From: Enterobacteriaceae bacterium RIT691
GTDB taxonomy: Bacteria; Pseudomonadota; Gammaproteobacteria; Enterobacterales; Enterobacteriaceae
Length of the DNA stretch: 64,000 nt
NCBI GenBank assembly: GCA_009668205.1
Contig: WJYM01000002.1
Coordinates: 552,864-616,863 of the forward strand
Direction: 5' to 3'
The position numbers and the translations under genes were made by a program. The notes beneath the pieces are model-generated. The model saw nothing but the letters and a program-made list of their open reading frames with translations. It did no database searches and was not told where the DNA came from. Below are positions 22,240-33,062 of the stretch, in pieces (position 1 is the first letter of the stretch; every line of letters starts with the position of its first letter).

Positions 22240-22578
22240 TTAAAAGGCTTTTGATACTTCTTTTTTAATTTCGCCTTTTACTTTATCGGTAAAGTCTTTA
22301 ATTTTCGCCTGCGGTTTATCTTTGCATAATTGCAGCGTCAGCGGCACCGCAACGGTTTCGGTTTCCTGAAGAGAAACATAATCACCGCCTTTCAGTTTCT
22401 GATCATCATTATAAACCCAGAAAGCCACAGGAGACATGGTCTGAGGGTTGAGGTCAACAAACTCCTGGCAGGTGATATCATTCGATTTTTTATCTGCCGC
22501 AATGGCGTTCACGGCACAGCTACTGACTAACGCGCTTGCAACAATAGCCAGATTGGCAACGAAATATTTATTTAACAC
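22240..22578 (-). CDS. hdeB: HdeB-like periplasmic acid-stress chaperone
   Basis: About 112 residues. HdeA/HdeB proteins are small periplasmic chaperones that bind unfolding proteins at low pH. The core motif ITCQEFVDLNPQTMSPVAFW and the two disulphide cysteines (ITC and LQLCKDK) match HdeB. The C-terminal DFTDKVKGEIKKE segment looks more like HdeA. I choose the GTG at 22578, since AAGGAG sits 6 bases upstream and the in-frame TTG at 22584 would touch it. The signal peptide may end at AIAA or, less likely, be a lipoprotein signal (VSSC). It belongs functionally with adiA/adiC. Confidence 0.85.
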   Translation of the reverse strand: MLNKYFVANLAIVASALVSSCAVNAIAADKKSNDITCQEFVDLNPQTMSPVAFWVYNDDQKLKGGDYVSLQETETVAVPLTLQLCKDKPQAKIKDFTDKVKGEIKKEVSKAF

Positions 22579-22728
22579 GGTCAACTCCTTAGCAAGAAAT
22601 AAAGAAAAGTCATTAATTTCGTGACTAAAATACGCCAGAAAAAATGCATTTCAACCTGCCAGAATGTTGATGGCTGAATGTGTTATTATTTTCTCTGATG
22701 CCGTTATTCATACTTCGATTTTCAAGCT

Positions 22729-22760
22729 AAAAAAAACCGACGCACTGTGGCGTCGGTTTG
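22729..22760 (-). terminator. Terminator of aaeXAB
   Basis: Stem AACCGACGC / GCGTCGGTT, followed on the minus strand by an eight-base T-run, just after the aaeB stop. Confidence 0.92.
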
Positions 22761-22762
22761 AT

Positions 22763-24730
22763 TTAATTTACGGTCAGCGCATGCTGGTATTTTCTCAGCA
22801 TCCCGGTCAATCGCTTCACAGGCTCAGTCACCTGGGGTGACGCTTCCCAAATCACCAGCTTTTCCTGGTAAACATCCAGCTCTTCCAGCAGGCGGCCAAA
22901 GTAGCGGCTGCGTTTATCATCGTTGCTGGCGGAGATCACTTTGTCTGCCGTTCTGCGCAGCTGGCGGTGGAATGCAGAGAGATCGTCATTTACCGGCACC
23001 GGTGCATCACGCAGGCGCTGATGCGCAATGATCAGGTTCAGGGCCAGGCGGTACTTCGCCAGATCGCCCGGGAATTTGTTCAGCAGCATAAACAGCTGTT
23101 GGTACAACGCTGGCAGGTGGTTCTCTTTGCGACGAGCGCTATTGGTGGTCAGTGAAGAAATCGCCGCTTGCACAAACTGATTCAGCAGTACACGCCCCGT
23201 CCTTGCCTGTGAGTTATCCCGCACCAGCAGAATCACCATCAGCGCCAGGAAACAGCCCACCAGCTGCCCCAGAGCGCTGTCGAGGAACTGGCTGAAGTGG
23301 AAGGTCATCGGGTTATCAAGCACCAGAATATTGATGGTACTGGCCAATGCCCCGAGCGACCCCAAACGGCGCTTCTGCACTTCAATCCCGATGAAGAATG
23401 CCAGCACAGCGAGGCTCAGGCACAACAGCAGCATGCTTTGCTGCGTGTTGGGAATGACCACCAGAAAATAGAATGCCCCAATCGGCAAAGCGGCGATGGT
23501 GCCGTAAAGGAAATCGATGGCTACCATTTTTGGATTGGGCAGACGCATCGCCAGCGAGGTCACGACGGCGATCATGACCATCGCCCCGCTGCCTGAGGTC
23601 CAGCCGGTCCAAAGCCAGAATAAGGTCCCCAGACCACAGGCGATGGTGGTACGCCAGAAGTTCACCATTGCGTGGTGACGCTCGGCGGATTCCACTTTCA
23701 CCACCACTTCACCCTGAAGGATTTCTTCTTCACGGGCGCTGACTTTGGCATTCCCCACCACACCGCGTTTCAGCAGCTGATAACGCGTTGCCGCGCCAAC
23801 CCAGCTGTAGAGCGTGATGGGCGTATCGTGTTCACCGGTCCATGCAAGAATGCGGCGCATTCGCTTAAGCTGTTTATGCACGTCCTGCACGCTTTCTACC
23901 GGCACATCAAACATTTCGCGCCACTCGGCGGTGATAAGCTCCGGCCGGGTGTTTTGAATCAGGTACGTTTCACACGCCTGGGTAATTAACGTCAATGAAA
24001 GGGTATTTAACGCCTTCAGACGACGATTGGCGCGTGCCCAACGGGAAGACTCCATATGCAAATTGCTGCGCATTCCTTCCAGGGCCTGAGTCTGTCGAAC
24101 CAGCGCACTCCAGGCGTTATCCACTTCTTCACTGTCACCGTGGCGGATACACAGCTGCATCAGTTTGTACTGCGCCACCAGCAACCCATCCAGCTCACGG
24201 TCAATCTCTTGTTTGATCGATCGAGGTGAAAACAGCAGATCGGCGACGATCGCACAGACGATACCGATGACGATCTCACTGCAACGCTCGACGGCAAACT
24301 GTGGCGACAGCAGCGGCGCATTCTGAATGGTGATCACGATGATCAGCGCCGTGTAGCCTGCAAGGCCCCATGCGTAGGAGTTCTCCACTTTGACCAACGA
24401 GGAGATCCAGGTACAAAAACCGGCCCACAGACAGCAAACCATCACCATCACCAGCGGTGCGCGGATCATCAGGATAATGATCGTCAGCGCGGCAATACAG
24501 CCAATAAATGTGCCACAGATTCGCAGCATTCCGCGGTAGCGAATGGCCCCGGAATAGGGTTCGCCACCGGCGGCAAAGGCCGGGCCAGCAGCAACAATCG
24601 CGGCGGTGAGCACGGCCCAGCGCGGCGTTTCAAGTTGGAAGTGAAAGCCGACAAACAGTGCCAGGACAATCGCGCAGGCCAGCTTGACCGCAAAGCGAAG
24701 GTGCTCGCTGGCAATAGAGAAGATACCCAT
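22763..24730 (-). CDS. aaeB: Aromatic carboxylic acid efflux pump, membrane subunit AaeB
   Basis: Inner-membrane exporter of p-hydroxybenzoic acid and related aromatic acids, working with the AaeA adaptor. The 655 residues match the family. Two membrane blocks (about 10-170 and 360-510) are separated by a cytoplasmic helical region, the FUSC/PET layout. The N-terminal [20 protein letters not shown] and the FSPRS motif after the first block are typical. It lies 5 bases after aaeA. Confidence 0.94.
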   Translation of the reverse strand: MGIFSIASEHLRFAVKLACAIVLALFVGFHFQLETPRWAVLTAAIVAAGPAFAAGGEPYSGAIRYRGMLRICGTFIGCIAALTIIILMIRAPLVMVMVCCLWAGFCTWISSLVKVENSYAWGLAGYTALIIVITIQNAPLLSPQFAVERCSEIVIGIVCAIVADLLFSPRSIKQEIDRELDGLLVAQYKLMQLCIRHGDSEEVDNAWSALVRQTQALEGMRSNLHMESSRWARANRRLKALNTLSLTLITQACETYLIQNTRPELITAEWREMFDVPVESVQDVHKQLKRMRRILAWTGEHDTPITLYSWVGAATRYQLLKRGVVGNAKVSAREEEILQGEVVVKVESAERHHAMVNFWRTTIACGLGTLFWLWTGWTSGSGAMVMIAVVTSLAMRLPNPKMVAIDFLYGTIAALPIGAFYFLVVIPNTQQSMLLLCLSLAVLAFFIGIEVQKRRLGSLGALASTINILVLDNPMTFHFSQFLDSALGQLVGCFLALMVILLVRDNSQARTGRVLLNQFVQAAISSLTTNSARRKENHLPALYQQLFMLLNKFPGDLAKYRLALNLIIAHQRLRDAPVPVNDDLSAFHRQLRRTADKVISASNDDKRSRYFGRLLEELDVYQEKLVIWEASPQVTEPVKRLTGMLRKYQHALTVN

Positions 24731-24735
24731 AGCGA

Positions 24736-25668
24736 TTAACCGAACTCACGCAGACGCATACCCAGCTTCTGGAAGAAGGACATCTGCCGCGTGTCTCTGT
24801 CTTTTGCCCCGGTGATAATCACCGTTGCCGTGGTGCCCGCTGGCCATACGTTGCTTTGCTGGTCATCCAGACGAATACGAACCGGCACTCGCTGCGCCAG
24901 ACGCACCCACTCGAGGTTGGAGTCGATAGTCGCCATGCCTTTCGAATCACTGCTGCTGCTGGCGTTAGTGACACCGGCCGCCACGCTATCCACGGTACCT
25001 TTCATGACGCGATTGCTGCCAAGCGGCGTGATTTCCGCCCGATAGCCCGCACGGACACCTTCCAGCTTGGTTTCTTCCATATAGGCCATCACGTAGAAAC
25101 TGCCCTGCTTCACTAACGCCACGGCGGTTGAACCACGCGTGATAAATTCCCCGGTATAAACATTCAGGTTAGTCACCCAGCCGTCCGCTGGCGCACGAAT
25201 CACAGTACGTTCCAGATCGAGACGTGCCAAATCACGCGTCGCCTGCGCTTTCGCTAACTGGTGCTGCACGGTCTGTAACACGTTGTTCGCCTGCTCAATC
25301 TCTTCGCGCGACATTGCCTGCACGCCCAACTGATTACGACGACCGGCTTCACGGCCTTTTTCTGATGCCAGCACCTGGTAATAAGCCACGTCCGCTTCAG
25401 CCTGTTCAAGGGCTTTCTGGTAGCGAGGCTGGTCGATGGTGAACAACACCTGGTTTTTCTTAACCAGTTGGTTATCCTTGATGTCCACCTCAGTGATAAG
25501 CCCAGCCACATCAGGGGCAATGGCGACAACATCCGCGCTGAAGCGCGCGTCACGGGTCCACGGCGACTCGGTGTAATACACCCAGGCGTGGAAAATAGCA
25601 GTGAAGGCCAGCACCACCATGATCAGCGTGATGGCCGTACGGGCAATTTTTCTTGTTAGTGTTTTCAC
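24736..25668 (-). CDS. aaeA: Aromatic acid efflux adaptor AaeA (membrane fusion protein)
   Basis: HlyD-type periplasmic adaptor. I place the start at the GTG codon 25668, giving 310 residues as in E. coli; a GAGG ribosome site lies upstream, and a longer in-frame start at 25683 would overlap it. One N-terminal anchor (about 12-32) is followed by a lipoyl-like half, a coiled-coil hairpin (about 95-150), the second lipoyl half with [20 protein letters not shown], and a beta-barrel domain. Confidence 0.94.
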   Translation of the reverse strand: MKTLTRKIARTAITLIMVVLAFTAIFHAWVYYTESPWTRDARFSADVVAIAPDVAGLITEVDIKDNQLVKKNQVLFTIDQPRYQKALEQAEADVAYYQVLASEKGREAGRRNQLGVQAMSREEIEQANNVLQTVQHQLAKAQATRDLARLDLERTVIRAPADGWVTNLNVYTGEFITRGSTAVALVKQGSFYVMAYMEETKLEGVRAGYRAEITPLGSNRVMKGTVDSVAAGVTNASSSSDSKGMATIDSNLEWVRLAQRVPVRIRLDDQQSNVWPAGTTATVIITGAKDRDTRQMSFFQKLGMRLREFG

Positions 25669-25675
25669 AACGACC

Positions 25676-25879
25676 TCAGACAAACAAACGCGATATCAGA
25701 TAGAACAAGCAGCAGTAAAGCGCAGTATTAAACAGCGCAGGATGCCAGACAAAGTCATAGATCCCGGTAGGGACCAGCACCCGACGCAATAGCCAAAAGA
25801 TGGCCAGCGACAGCAGCAACTCGAAGAAGATCGGTGGAAAGGAGAGACCGAAAATCACGATGACGGGAAACAGACTCAT
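25676..25879 (-). CDS. aaeX: AaeX, small DUF1656 membrane protein
   Basis: A 67-residue inner-membrane protein with two predicted spans and the internal [15 protein letters not shown] segment of DUF1656. It leads the aaeXAB operon, 7 bases before aaeA. Its role in efflux is not established. Confidence 0.94.
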   Translation of the reverse strand: MSLFPVIVIFGLSFPPIFFELLLSLAIFWLLRRVLVPTGIYDFVWHPALFNTALYCCLFYLISRLFV

Positions 25880-26011
25880 GTTGACCTTGATGTAGAGAGT
25901 GCAGGTGAGAATTAGTGAAGCTTTGATTATTCAGCTAACAGTATATTAACGTAACTGTTATATCATGATCTATATTATGTGATCTAAATCACTTTTAAGT
26001 CAGAGTGAACA
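25880..26011. promoter_or_regulatory. aaeX/aaeR divergent promoter region
   Basis: A 132-bp A/T-rich region between divergent aaeXAB and the LysR-type gene aaeR, the usual place for LysR binding. ATGTGATCTAAATCACTTTT near 25978-25997 contains TGTGA-N5/6-TCAC and could be a CRP-type site. Assignment is by pattern only. Confidence 0.45.
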
Positions 26012-26938
26012 ATGGAACGATTAAAACGCATGTCGGTTTTTGCCAAAGTGGTGGAAATGGGCTCCTTTACCGCCGCCGCCAGGCAGCTGGAAATGAGCGT
26101 TTCCTCCATCAGTCAGACGGTATCAAAACTGGAAGATGAGCTGCAGGTAAAGCTTCTGAACCGCAGTACACGCAGCATTGGCCTGACCGAAGCCGGTAAA
26201 ATTTATTATCAGGGTTGCCGTCGTATGCTGCATGAAGTGCAGGACGTTCACGAGCAACTCTATGCCTTTAACAACACCCCGACAGGCACACTGCGAGTAG
26301 GGTGTTCTTCAACTATGGCACAAAATGTCCTCGCCAGGATCACCGCAGACATGCTCAAAGAGTATCCAGGGCTGTCGGTGAATCTGGTCACCGGCATCCC
26401 GGCACCGGATATTATTTCCGACGGTCTGGATCTGGTCATTCGCGTAGGCGCGCTGCAGGATTCCGGGCTGTTTTCCCGTCGGCTGGGCTCAATGCCCATG
26501 GTGCTGTGCGCCGCAAAGAGCTATCTGCAGCAGGCAGGAACACCGGAAAAGCCTGCCGATCTGGCCAGCCATTCATGGCTTGAATATAGCATCCGCCCCC
26601 ATAATGAATTTGAGCTGATTGCCCCGGAAGGTCTTTCCACCCGTATGATCCCGCAGGGGCGTTTCGTCACCAACGATCCCATGACGCTCAGCCGCTGGCT
26701 GACCGCCGGCGCGGGGATCGCCTTCGTGCCGGTTATGTGGGTGATCGACGAGATCAACCGGGGTGAGCTGGAGATCTTACTCCCGCGCTATCAGTCAGAT
26801 CCTCGCCCTGTTTACGCGGTTTATACCGAAAAGGACAAGCTGCCGCTGAAGGTGCAGGTGTGCATTAACTACCTGACAGAGTATTTTGACGAGGTCGCCA
26901 GACGATTTCAGGGCCTCAACGGGCGTGGCAAAGCCTAA
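26012..26938 (+). CDS. aaeR: LysR-type regulator of aaeXAB
   Basis: LysR-family regulator of 308 residues activating the efflux operon in response to aromatic acids. The N-terminal winged helix (about 1-60) has the recognition segment SFTAAARQLEMSVSSISQTVSKLE. The C-terminal ligand-binding domain occupies 90-300. It is divergent from aaeX. Its stop codon overlaps the stop of the facing fucR-like gene by a few bases. Confidence 0.94.
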   Translation: MERLKRMSVFAKVVEMGSFTAAARQLEMSVSSISQTVSKLEDELQVKLLNRSTRSIGLTEAGKIYYQGCRRMLHEVQDVHEQLYAFNNTPTGTLRVGCSSTMAQNVLARITADMLKEYPGLSVNLVTGIPAPDIISDGLDLVIRVGALQDSGLFSRRLGSMPMVLCAAKSYLQQAGTPEKPADLASHSWLEYSIRPHNEFELIAPEGLSTRMIPQGRFVTNDPMTLSRWLTAGAGIAFVPVMWVIDEINRGELEILLPRYQSDPRPVYAVYTEKDKLPLKVQVCINYLTEYFDEVARRFQGLNGRGKA

Positions 26939-27654
26939 AGAATCGGTTCCGGCTCCACATCGGAGATCAAATGCGTCACTTCATCGATAAGCCCAATGCG
27001 GGCTTCGCTGGAACGGTTGAACTTACTCTTGTCCAACAGCAATAGCGACTGTGAGGCGCGCTTTAACAACAATGACTTATAGTTAGCATTGTGGGTGCTG
27101 GAATCCCACATCACGCCGCGGTTGTCGATGCCTTCACAGGAAAAGATAAACAGATCTATCTCCTGATCCTTCAGCTGTGAAACCAGCGCCGGATTCACGT
27201 AATAGCCAAATTCGCGCATCAGCTTTCCACCGGAGCTCATCACCGTGATGTGCTCCCGTTTCGCCAGCTCCACGCAGGCAAGATGGCTGTTGGTAAAGAC
27301 GGTGATCGCGATATCGGGTAGCTGACGAGCCAGCAACCAGCAGGTGGAACTGGCATCCAGCGCGAGGGTCATACCTTCGTCTATCCACGTCAGCGCATGC
27401 CGCGCAATATCCGCTTTGCGAACATAGTGGCTTTTCAGGCGCGCCTGAAACGGCGATTCATTGCTGTGATTATCACGACGGATTGCGCGCGCGCATCCAT
27501 GGCTACGCTGAATTTTCCCCTGTCGCTGCAACTCACTTAAGTCACGGCGCACGGTCTCTTTACTGACGGCAAGTGCAGCTGCCAGTTCATCGGTCGTCAT
27601 GCTTTGGGTTTGGACGAGAAGTGAAACAATCTGCTGATGGCGATGGGCCTTCAT
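26935..27654 (-). CDS. DeoR-family regulator closely resembling FucR
   Basis: A 239-residue DeoR-family regulator. The N-terminal helix-turn-helix (about 5-55) holds SMTTDELAAALAVSKETVRRD. The sugar-phosphate-binding domain (about 75-235) contains ALDASSTCWLLARQLPDI, VFTNSH and the DEVTHLISD ending. These strings are very close to E. coli FucR, the L-fucose operon activator, yet no fucose genes are nearby. I use the ATG at 27654. It could be a relocated fucR or a paralogue for another deoxysugar, so I leave the symbol blank. Confidence 0.82.
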   Translation of the reverse strand: MKAHRHQQIVSLLVQTQSMTTDELAAALAVSKETVRRDLSELQRQGKIQRSHGCARAIRRDNHSNESPFQARLKSHYVRKADIARHALTWIDEGMTLALDASSTCWLLARQLPDIAITVFTNSHLACVELAKREHITVMSSGGKLMREFGYYVNPALVSQLKDQEIDLFIFSCEGIDNRGVMWDSSTHNANYKSLLLKRASQSLLLLDKSKFNRSSEARIGLIDEVTHLISDVEPEPIL

Positions 27655-27668
27655 CTGCAATCACCGAT

Positions 27669-27694
27669 AAAAAAAGCCCGCACGAAGCGGGCCT
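27669..27694 (-). terminator. Terminator of tldD
   Basis: Stem GCCCGC / GCGGGC with a T-run (TTTTTTT) on the minus strand, located between the tldD stop and the start of the fucR-like gene. Confidence 0.88.
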
Positions 27695-27705
27695 TATAAG
27701 AGATA

Positions 27706-29220
<1,515 letters not shown>

Positions 29221-29237
29221 TTAGTACGCCCGTCAAA

Positions 29238-32200
29238 TCATTGCTTTTTGTCGCTGCGTGCCTGACGCAGCACTTCATTGATTTGCGGTGAGTCGATTGG
29301 CCCACTGATGTGGTAGCGCAGGATCGACACTTTACTCCACAGCGGGCCCAATACCTTGCTCGCGGCAAAGACGGCTGCGCCGACAATAGGGTTAATCACA
29401 AAAGCAGTCGCCACGCCGACCGTAGCTGAAATTTCTGGGGCGACGATGGCCTCCATATCCAGCTCACGGCGTACCAGATTGACGGACCCTTTCATCGCGA
29501 TATCGGCTTCAAGACCGTCCACCAGCGTATCGTCGGTATGCAACGTGCCGTCTTTGATCCACGCAGTGCTACGAATCGAATCGAACCAAAATCCTTCGCT
29601 GAAGGTATCGCTGAAGTCAAAACGCAGTTTGCGCAGCAGCGCATCGACGCTGAGCAGACGCAGCAGCTGTCCGGCATGCCCTGTGCTCAAATCGGTGAAC
29701 TGTCCTTTCCCCAGATGCGATTTAAGAATGCCATTGAGGGAAGCGACATCGGGTTTCCAGGGTTCAGCACGCCAGTGGAGGTCGTAATCAATATTGAAAG
29801 GGGCATCACGAACAGGGGTGGCGACACCGAAGAAGCCTAACGCGGTATCCACTCGCTTCCCGCGTAATTTCCCTTTCAGGGAGGTGCGCTCACTGCCCGG
29901 CGCATTCACCCACTCCCCATCAACCGTCAGCGTTGAGAATCCGGTATCCAGCAGACCATTATTCAACTTCAGCGTGCTGCCGTTGATCGCGAAATCGCCG
30001 TCGATGCGGCCGTACTTCTGCCCCCACAGCCAGCACTCTGCGCAACGTAATTGCAAATCAGGCCAGTTCTCGAACGCCACCCGGTTATTGCTGTAAAGGT
30101 TGCTGCCAATAGGTTTCCCGGTGGATGCCGTTGCCGATGGGTTGTAGTAGAGATAGCGAATATCGGCCAGCCACGGCGCGTTATCGCGCACCGTCAGTGA
30201 AGCATTAATCTCGCGTCCCTGTGCGTCGATTTTCGTGCCGCCCGGCTGTGGCTGCGAGACAATGCTCAGGTTATTCCAACTCTGGCCCGCCATCTTCAAC
30301 GCAGGCGTGCGCAACGTGATTTTATCGGGGAACTGCGCCGCGCTACCGACTCTGTCGGCTGCGCCCTGCCGGAACAGTGCCAGCCACTGAGCGCCATCCA
30401 TCGGCGGCAGGTTTAATTCAATGCCCGGGCTATCCGGGAGTGGCGGCACGCTGTGGCTGTCTGAAGCCCAAATCGCGCGATCCAGCGTGAGTTTTTTATT
30501 CAGCAGCCAGCGGCTGTTCACCTGATCTTTCGGACCCATATTGCCGGTCAGATCGAAATGGTTTAAATCCCCCTGCACATTCAGCTTGACCGGTAACGGC
30601 TGCCCCGCTTTTTTATCCGCCGGGGCAGGAAGCTGACTGTTGATGTTTTTCAGGTCGCCCGTCAAATCGACTTTGTAGTTGGCCGTGCCTTTGTACGGAA
30701 GCTCAATGGCCACTTTTCCCTGCCACGGGATGCTGCCACTGACTGCCTCTTCGACCTGTTTTGGCAACACGCCCATCCGGGTTGGCTGCCAGTTAGCATT
30801 CATATTGACGGCCACCTGATAGGCTTTTGCGCCTTCGGTGGTCGAGAAGTCGACCTTCAGGGGTTGATTAAACCAGTTGGCGGTCATCGGCCCGCTTTTC
30901 AAATCGCCATTATCGAAGCTAAATTCACCACGCAGGTTTTTCAGCGTGCTGTCCAGCGGCTTGATATACAACTCATTGTTGTCCAGACGCACATCGCCCT
31001 TCGCTTTGACCAGCGAGCCATTAAGGGGAATATCAAGATGTAAGCGAGCATTCACATCGCCATCCAGCTGCAGCTCGTCAAGCGTAGCGCCCAGTGAATC
31101 TTTCAGCGGCGTGTCTTTGAAGTACGGGCCAACCGCCTTGCCTGGTCCGGCAATCTGCGAATCGATAATCAATTTTTCTTTGGCGTAATCCGGGATTGCC
31201 GCGTTGAGGTTATGTGCTGTCACCCCCCCGAGCGCCACCTTATCGGCCTGCATCCACAGCCCATCGTTGAGGAAGTTAAGATCGATATTGAGGTGAGTCA
31301 GTGCAGGCCAGTCAGGCTGGAAAGCAAACGTGGCATTGTGCAGCGGAACCCAGACCTGGAACTGCCCTTCGTTGTGAGGATACGGGAACAGGTGCGGGTT
31401 ACCGCTGTACACCAGCGTCGAGTTATCCGATTGCCCGCCCTTGATCGCCGAGCTGAGATAATCGACCAGCTCTTTACCCATCAGATTTTCCGGGAAATAA
31501 CGCCAGGCCTGGCCACCATCATTCGTACTGATACCGGCCAGAATGCCGAGCCACGGTTCATCCCCTTCCGGTTGAAGCCAACGGAAACCGCCATGGGCAT
31601 GAACCCCGGTGGCCTGTACGTCAATATCGCGCCCGTCCAGCATAAAGCCTTTTTCGTTCTTCACCCAAGAGAGGTTTGCCACCCCTTTGGCCACTTCGAG
31701 CGGCGCGCGGAACACCGTCTCATAAGGCATTTTGGCGTTATCGATGTTGACGCTCACGGCGCCATTCTCCACGCTGCCTTCCGCTCTGCCGGAGAAATGC
31801 TCTGCGCCAGGCAGCAGCTTCCACTGCTTCCAGCTCAGGTTGCTCCAGGCCGCCTGGAAACGGGTCTTTTCTGTCGCCTGCAAAGGAATGTCGAGTGCCA
31901 GGCCATCAATCTGTCCTGCGGGCTGGGTCGTCTGCCAGATTTCGCCCAGCGACGGCGAAAGCTTATCGACTATCGGTTTCAGCCCGGCTAATCCGCTGAG
32001 TTCCAGATTGCTGGCACGAATACGTAATTCATCGCTGCGGGTGTTATCTTTACCGCCAACATTCTGGTCCGGGATCCAGGCCATCGCCAGCGCACCCTGC
32101 GGCCAGCGTTTACCATCAATCGCAATGCGGGTGTCAGGAATGTGGAATGCCCAGCCGGCGTTTTCACGCGTAAGATGAGCCGTCAGGTTATCCACGGCCA

Positions 32201-33035
32201 GCTCATGCGGCTGTTGGTCGCCCTGCCAGCTAGCGCCGCCCTTTTTCAGCCAAACGTCACCGCTGGCAATGTCACCTTTATCCAGTGTCATCCAGCCTTC
32301 GAGGCTGAAGCGCGCCGAGGTCAGCGCAATTTTGTCCTGCATCCAGCGGCCCAGCCACGGTTTCACGTCAATGTCGTCGGCCTGTACCCACAGACGTCCT
32401 TCATTCAGCAGGCCATTCTCATCACGCAGATCCATGCGGACTTTCATCACCCCGTGCTGCCCGGTAAGGCTGGAGAGGCTAAGCTCGCCTTCGGCTCGGT
32501 GGCGGTTTTTACCGTTAAGCCAGGTAAGCTGAGGGATCGCCAGTTCTGCACGCTGGCCGGAGACGGTCAGGAAACTAAGATGGCTGTCGCGAAGTGTAAA
32601 TTGATCAAACTGACGCAGGAAAAGATCGCCGATGCGGTCGGTCTTCAGTTGACCGCTTCCGTCGTTATGTTGCAGTGGGCTATCAGTGCGAATTTGCAGC
32701 TGCCAGAACGTCAGCTCGCGGAACTGCCAGCGGAAATGCAGCAGGCTTTGCCAGATATCGAGCGCCAGCGTAACGCGCTTAACGGAGAGCTGGCCGCCGT
32801 CTTTCATCTCGGCTTTAACGTCACGGACTTCCAGCGTTGGGCCGTAGTTCTCCCAACTGGCCTTCAGTTTTGAGGCGTCGACGGGGTGGCCCGTCGAGGC
32901 TGAAATTTTCTCGAGCAGCTGCGGACGCCATTTGTCCAGCTGTGGCAATACGAGACGCAGGCCACTGACCAGCAGCGCGACGATAACAATCAATGTTGCC
33001 ACCGTGATCAGTAAGACTCCAGGCAAGCGCCTCAC
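29238..33035 (-). CDS. yhdP: AsmA-like phospholipid transport protein YhdP
   Basis: Large 1265-residue envelope protein of the TamB/AsmA superfamily. In E. coli it works with TamB and YdbH in moving phospholipids to the outer membrane. One N-terminal inner-membrane helix (about 5-28) precedes a long periplasmic beta-rich bridge and a C-terminal AsmA-type region (from about 1090). Full length and uninterrupted. It lies 27 bases after rng and is probably co-transcribed. Confidence 0.94.
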   Translation of the reverse strand: MRRLPGVLLITVATLIVIVALLVSGLRLVLPQLDKWRPQLLEKISASTGHPVDASKLKASWENYGPTLEVRDVKAEMKDGGQLSVKRVTLALDIWQSLLHFRWQFRELTFWQLQIRTDSPLQHNDGSGQLKTDRIGDLFLRQFDQFTLRDSHLSFLTVSGQRAELAIPQLTWLNGKNRHRAEGELSLSSLTGQHGVMKVRMDLRDENGLLNEGRLWVQADDIDVKPWLGRWMQDKIALTSARFSLEGWMTLDKGDIASGDVWLKKGGASWQGDQQPHELAVDNLTAHLTRENAGWAFHIPDTRIAIDGKRWPQGALAMAWIPDQNVGGKDNTRSDELRIRASNLELSGLAGLKPIVDKLSPSLGEIWQTTQPAGQIDGLALDIPLQATEKTRFQAAWSNLSWKQWKLLPGAEHFSGRAEGSVENGAVSVNIDNAKMPYETVFRAPLEVAKGVANLSWVKNEKGFMLDGRDIDVQATGVHAHGGFRWLQPEGDEPWLGILAGISTNDGGQAWRYFPENLMGKELVDYLSSAIKGGQSDNSTLVYSGNPHLFPYPHNEGQFQVWVPLHNATFAFQPDWPALTHLNIDLNFLNDGLWMQADKVALGGVTAHNLNAAIPDYAKEKLIIDSQIAGPGKAVGPYFKDTPLKDSLGATLDELQLDGDVNARLHLDIPLNGSLVKAKGDVRLDNNELYIKPLDSTLKNLRGEFSFDNGDLKSGPMTANWFNQPLKVDFSTTEGAKAYQVAVNMNANWQPTRMGVLPKQVEEAVSGSIPWQGKVAIELPYKGTANYKVDLTGDLKNINSQLPAPADKKAGQPLPVKLNVQGDLNHFDLTGNMGPKDQVNSRWLLNKKLTLDRAIWASDSHSVPPLPDSPGIELNLPPMDGAQWLALFRQGAADRVGSAAQFPDKITLRTPALKMAGQSWNNLSIVSQPQPGGTKIDAQGREINASLTVRDNAPWLADIRYLYYNPSATASTGKPIGSNLYSNNRVAFENWPDLQLRCAECWLWGQKYGRIDGDFAINGSTLKLNNGLLDTGFSTLTVDGEWVNAPGSERTSLKGKLRGKRVDTALGFFGVATPVRDAPFNIDYDLHWRAEPWKPDVASLNGILKSHLGKGQFTDLSTGHAGQLLRLLSVDALLRKLRFDFSDTFSEGFWFDSIRSTAWIKDGTLHTDDTLVDGLEADIAMKGSVNLVRRELDMEAIVAPEISATVGVATAFVINPIVGAAVFAASKVLGPLWSKVSILRYHISGPIDSPQINEVLRQARSDKKQ

Positions 33036-33062
33036 GCTTCTCTCCTTGTCGCAGCCAGCAAA

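Noticed and set aside
31212..32873. Long plus-strand ORFs opposite yhdP
   Set aside because: Two overlapping shadow ORFs in a GC-rich coding region; yhdP is intact on the other strand.
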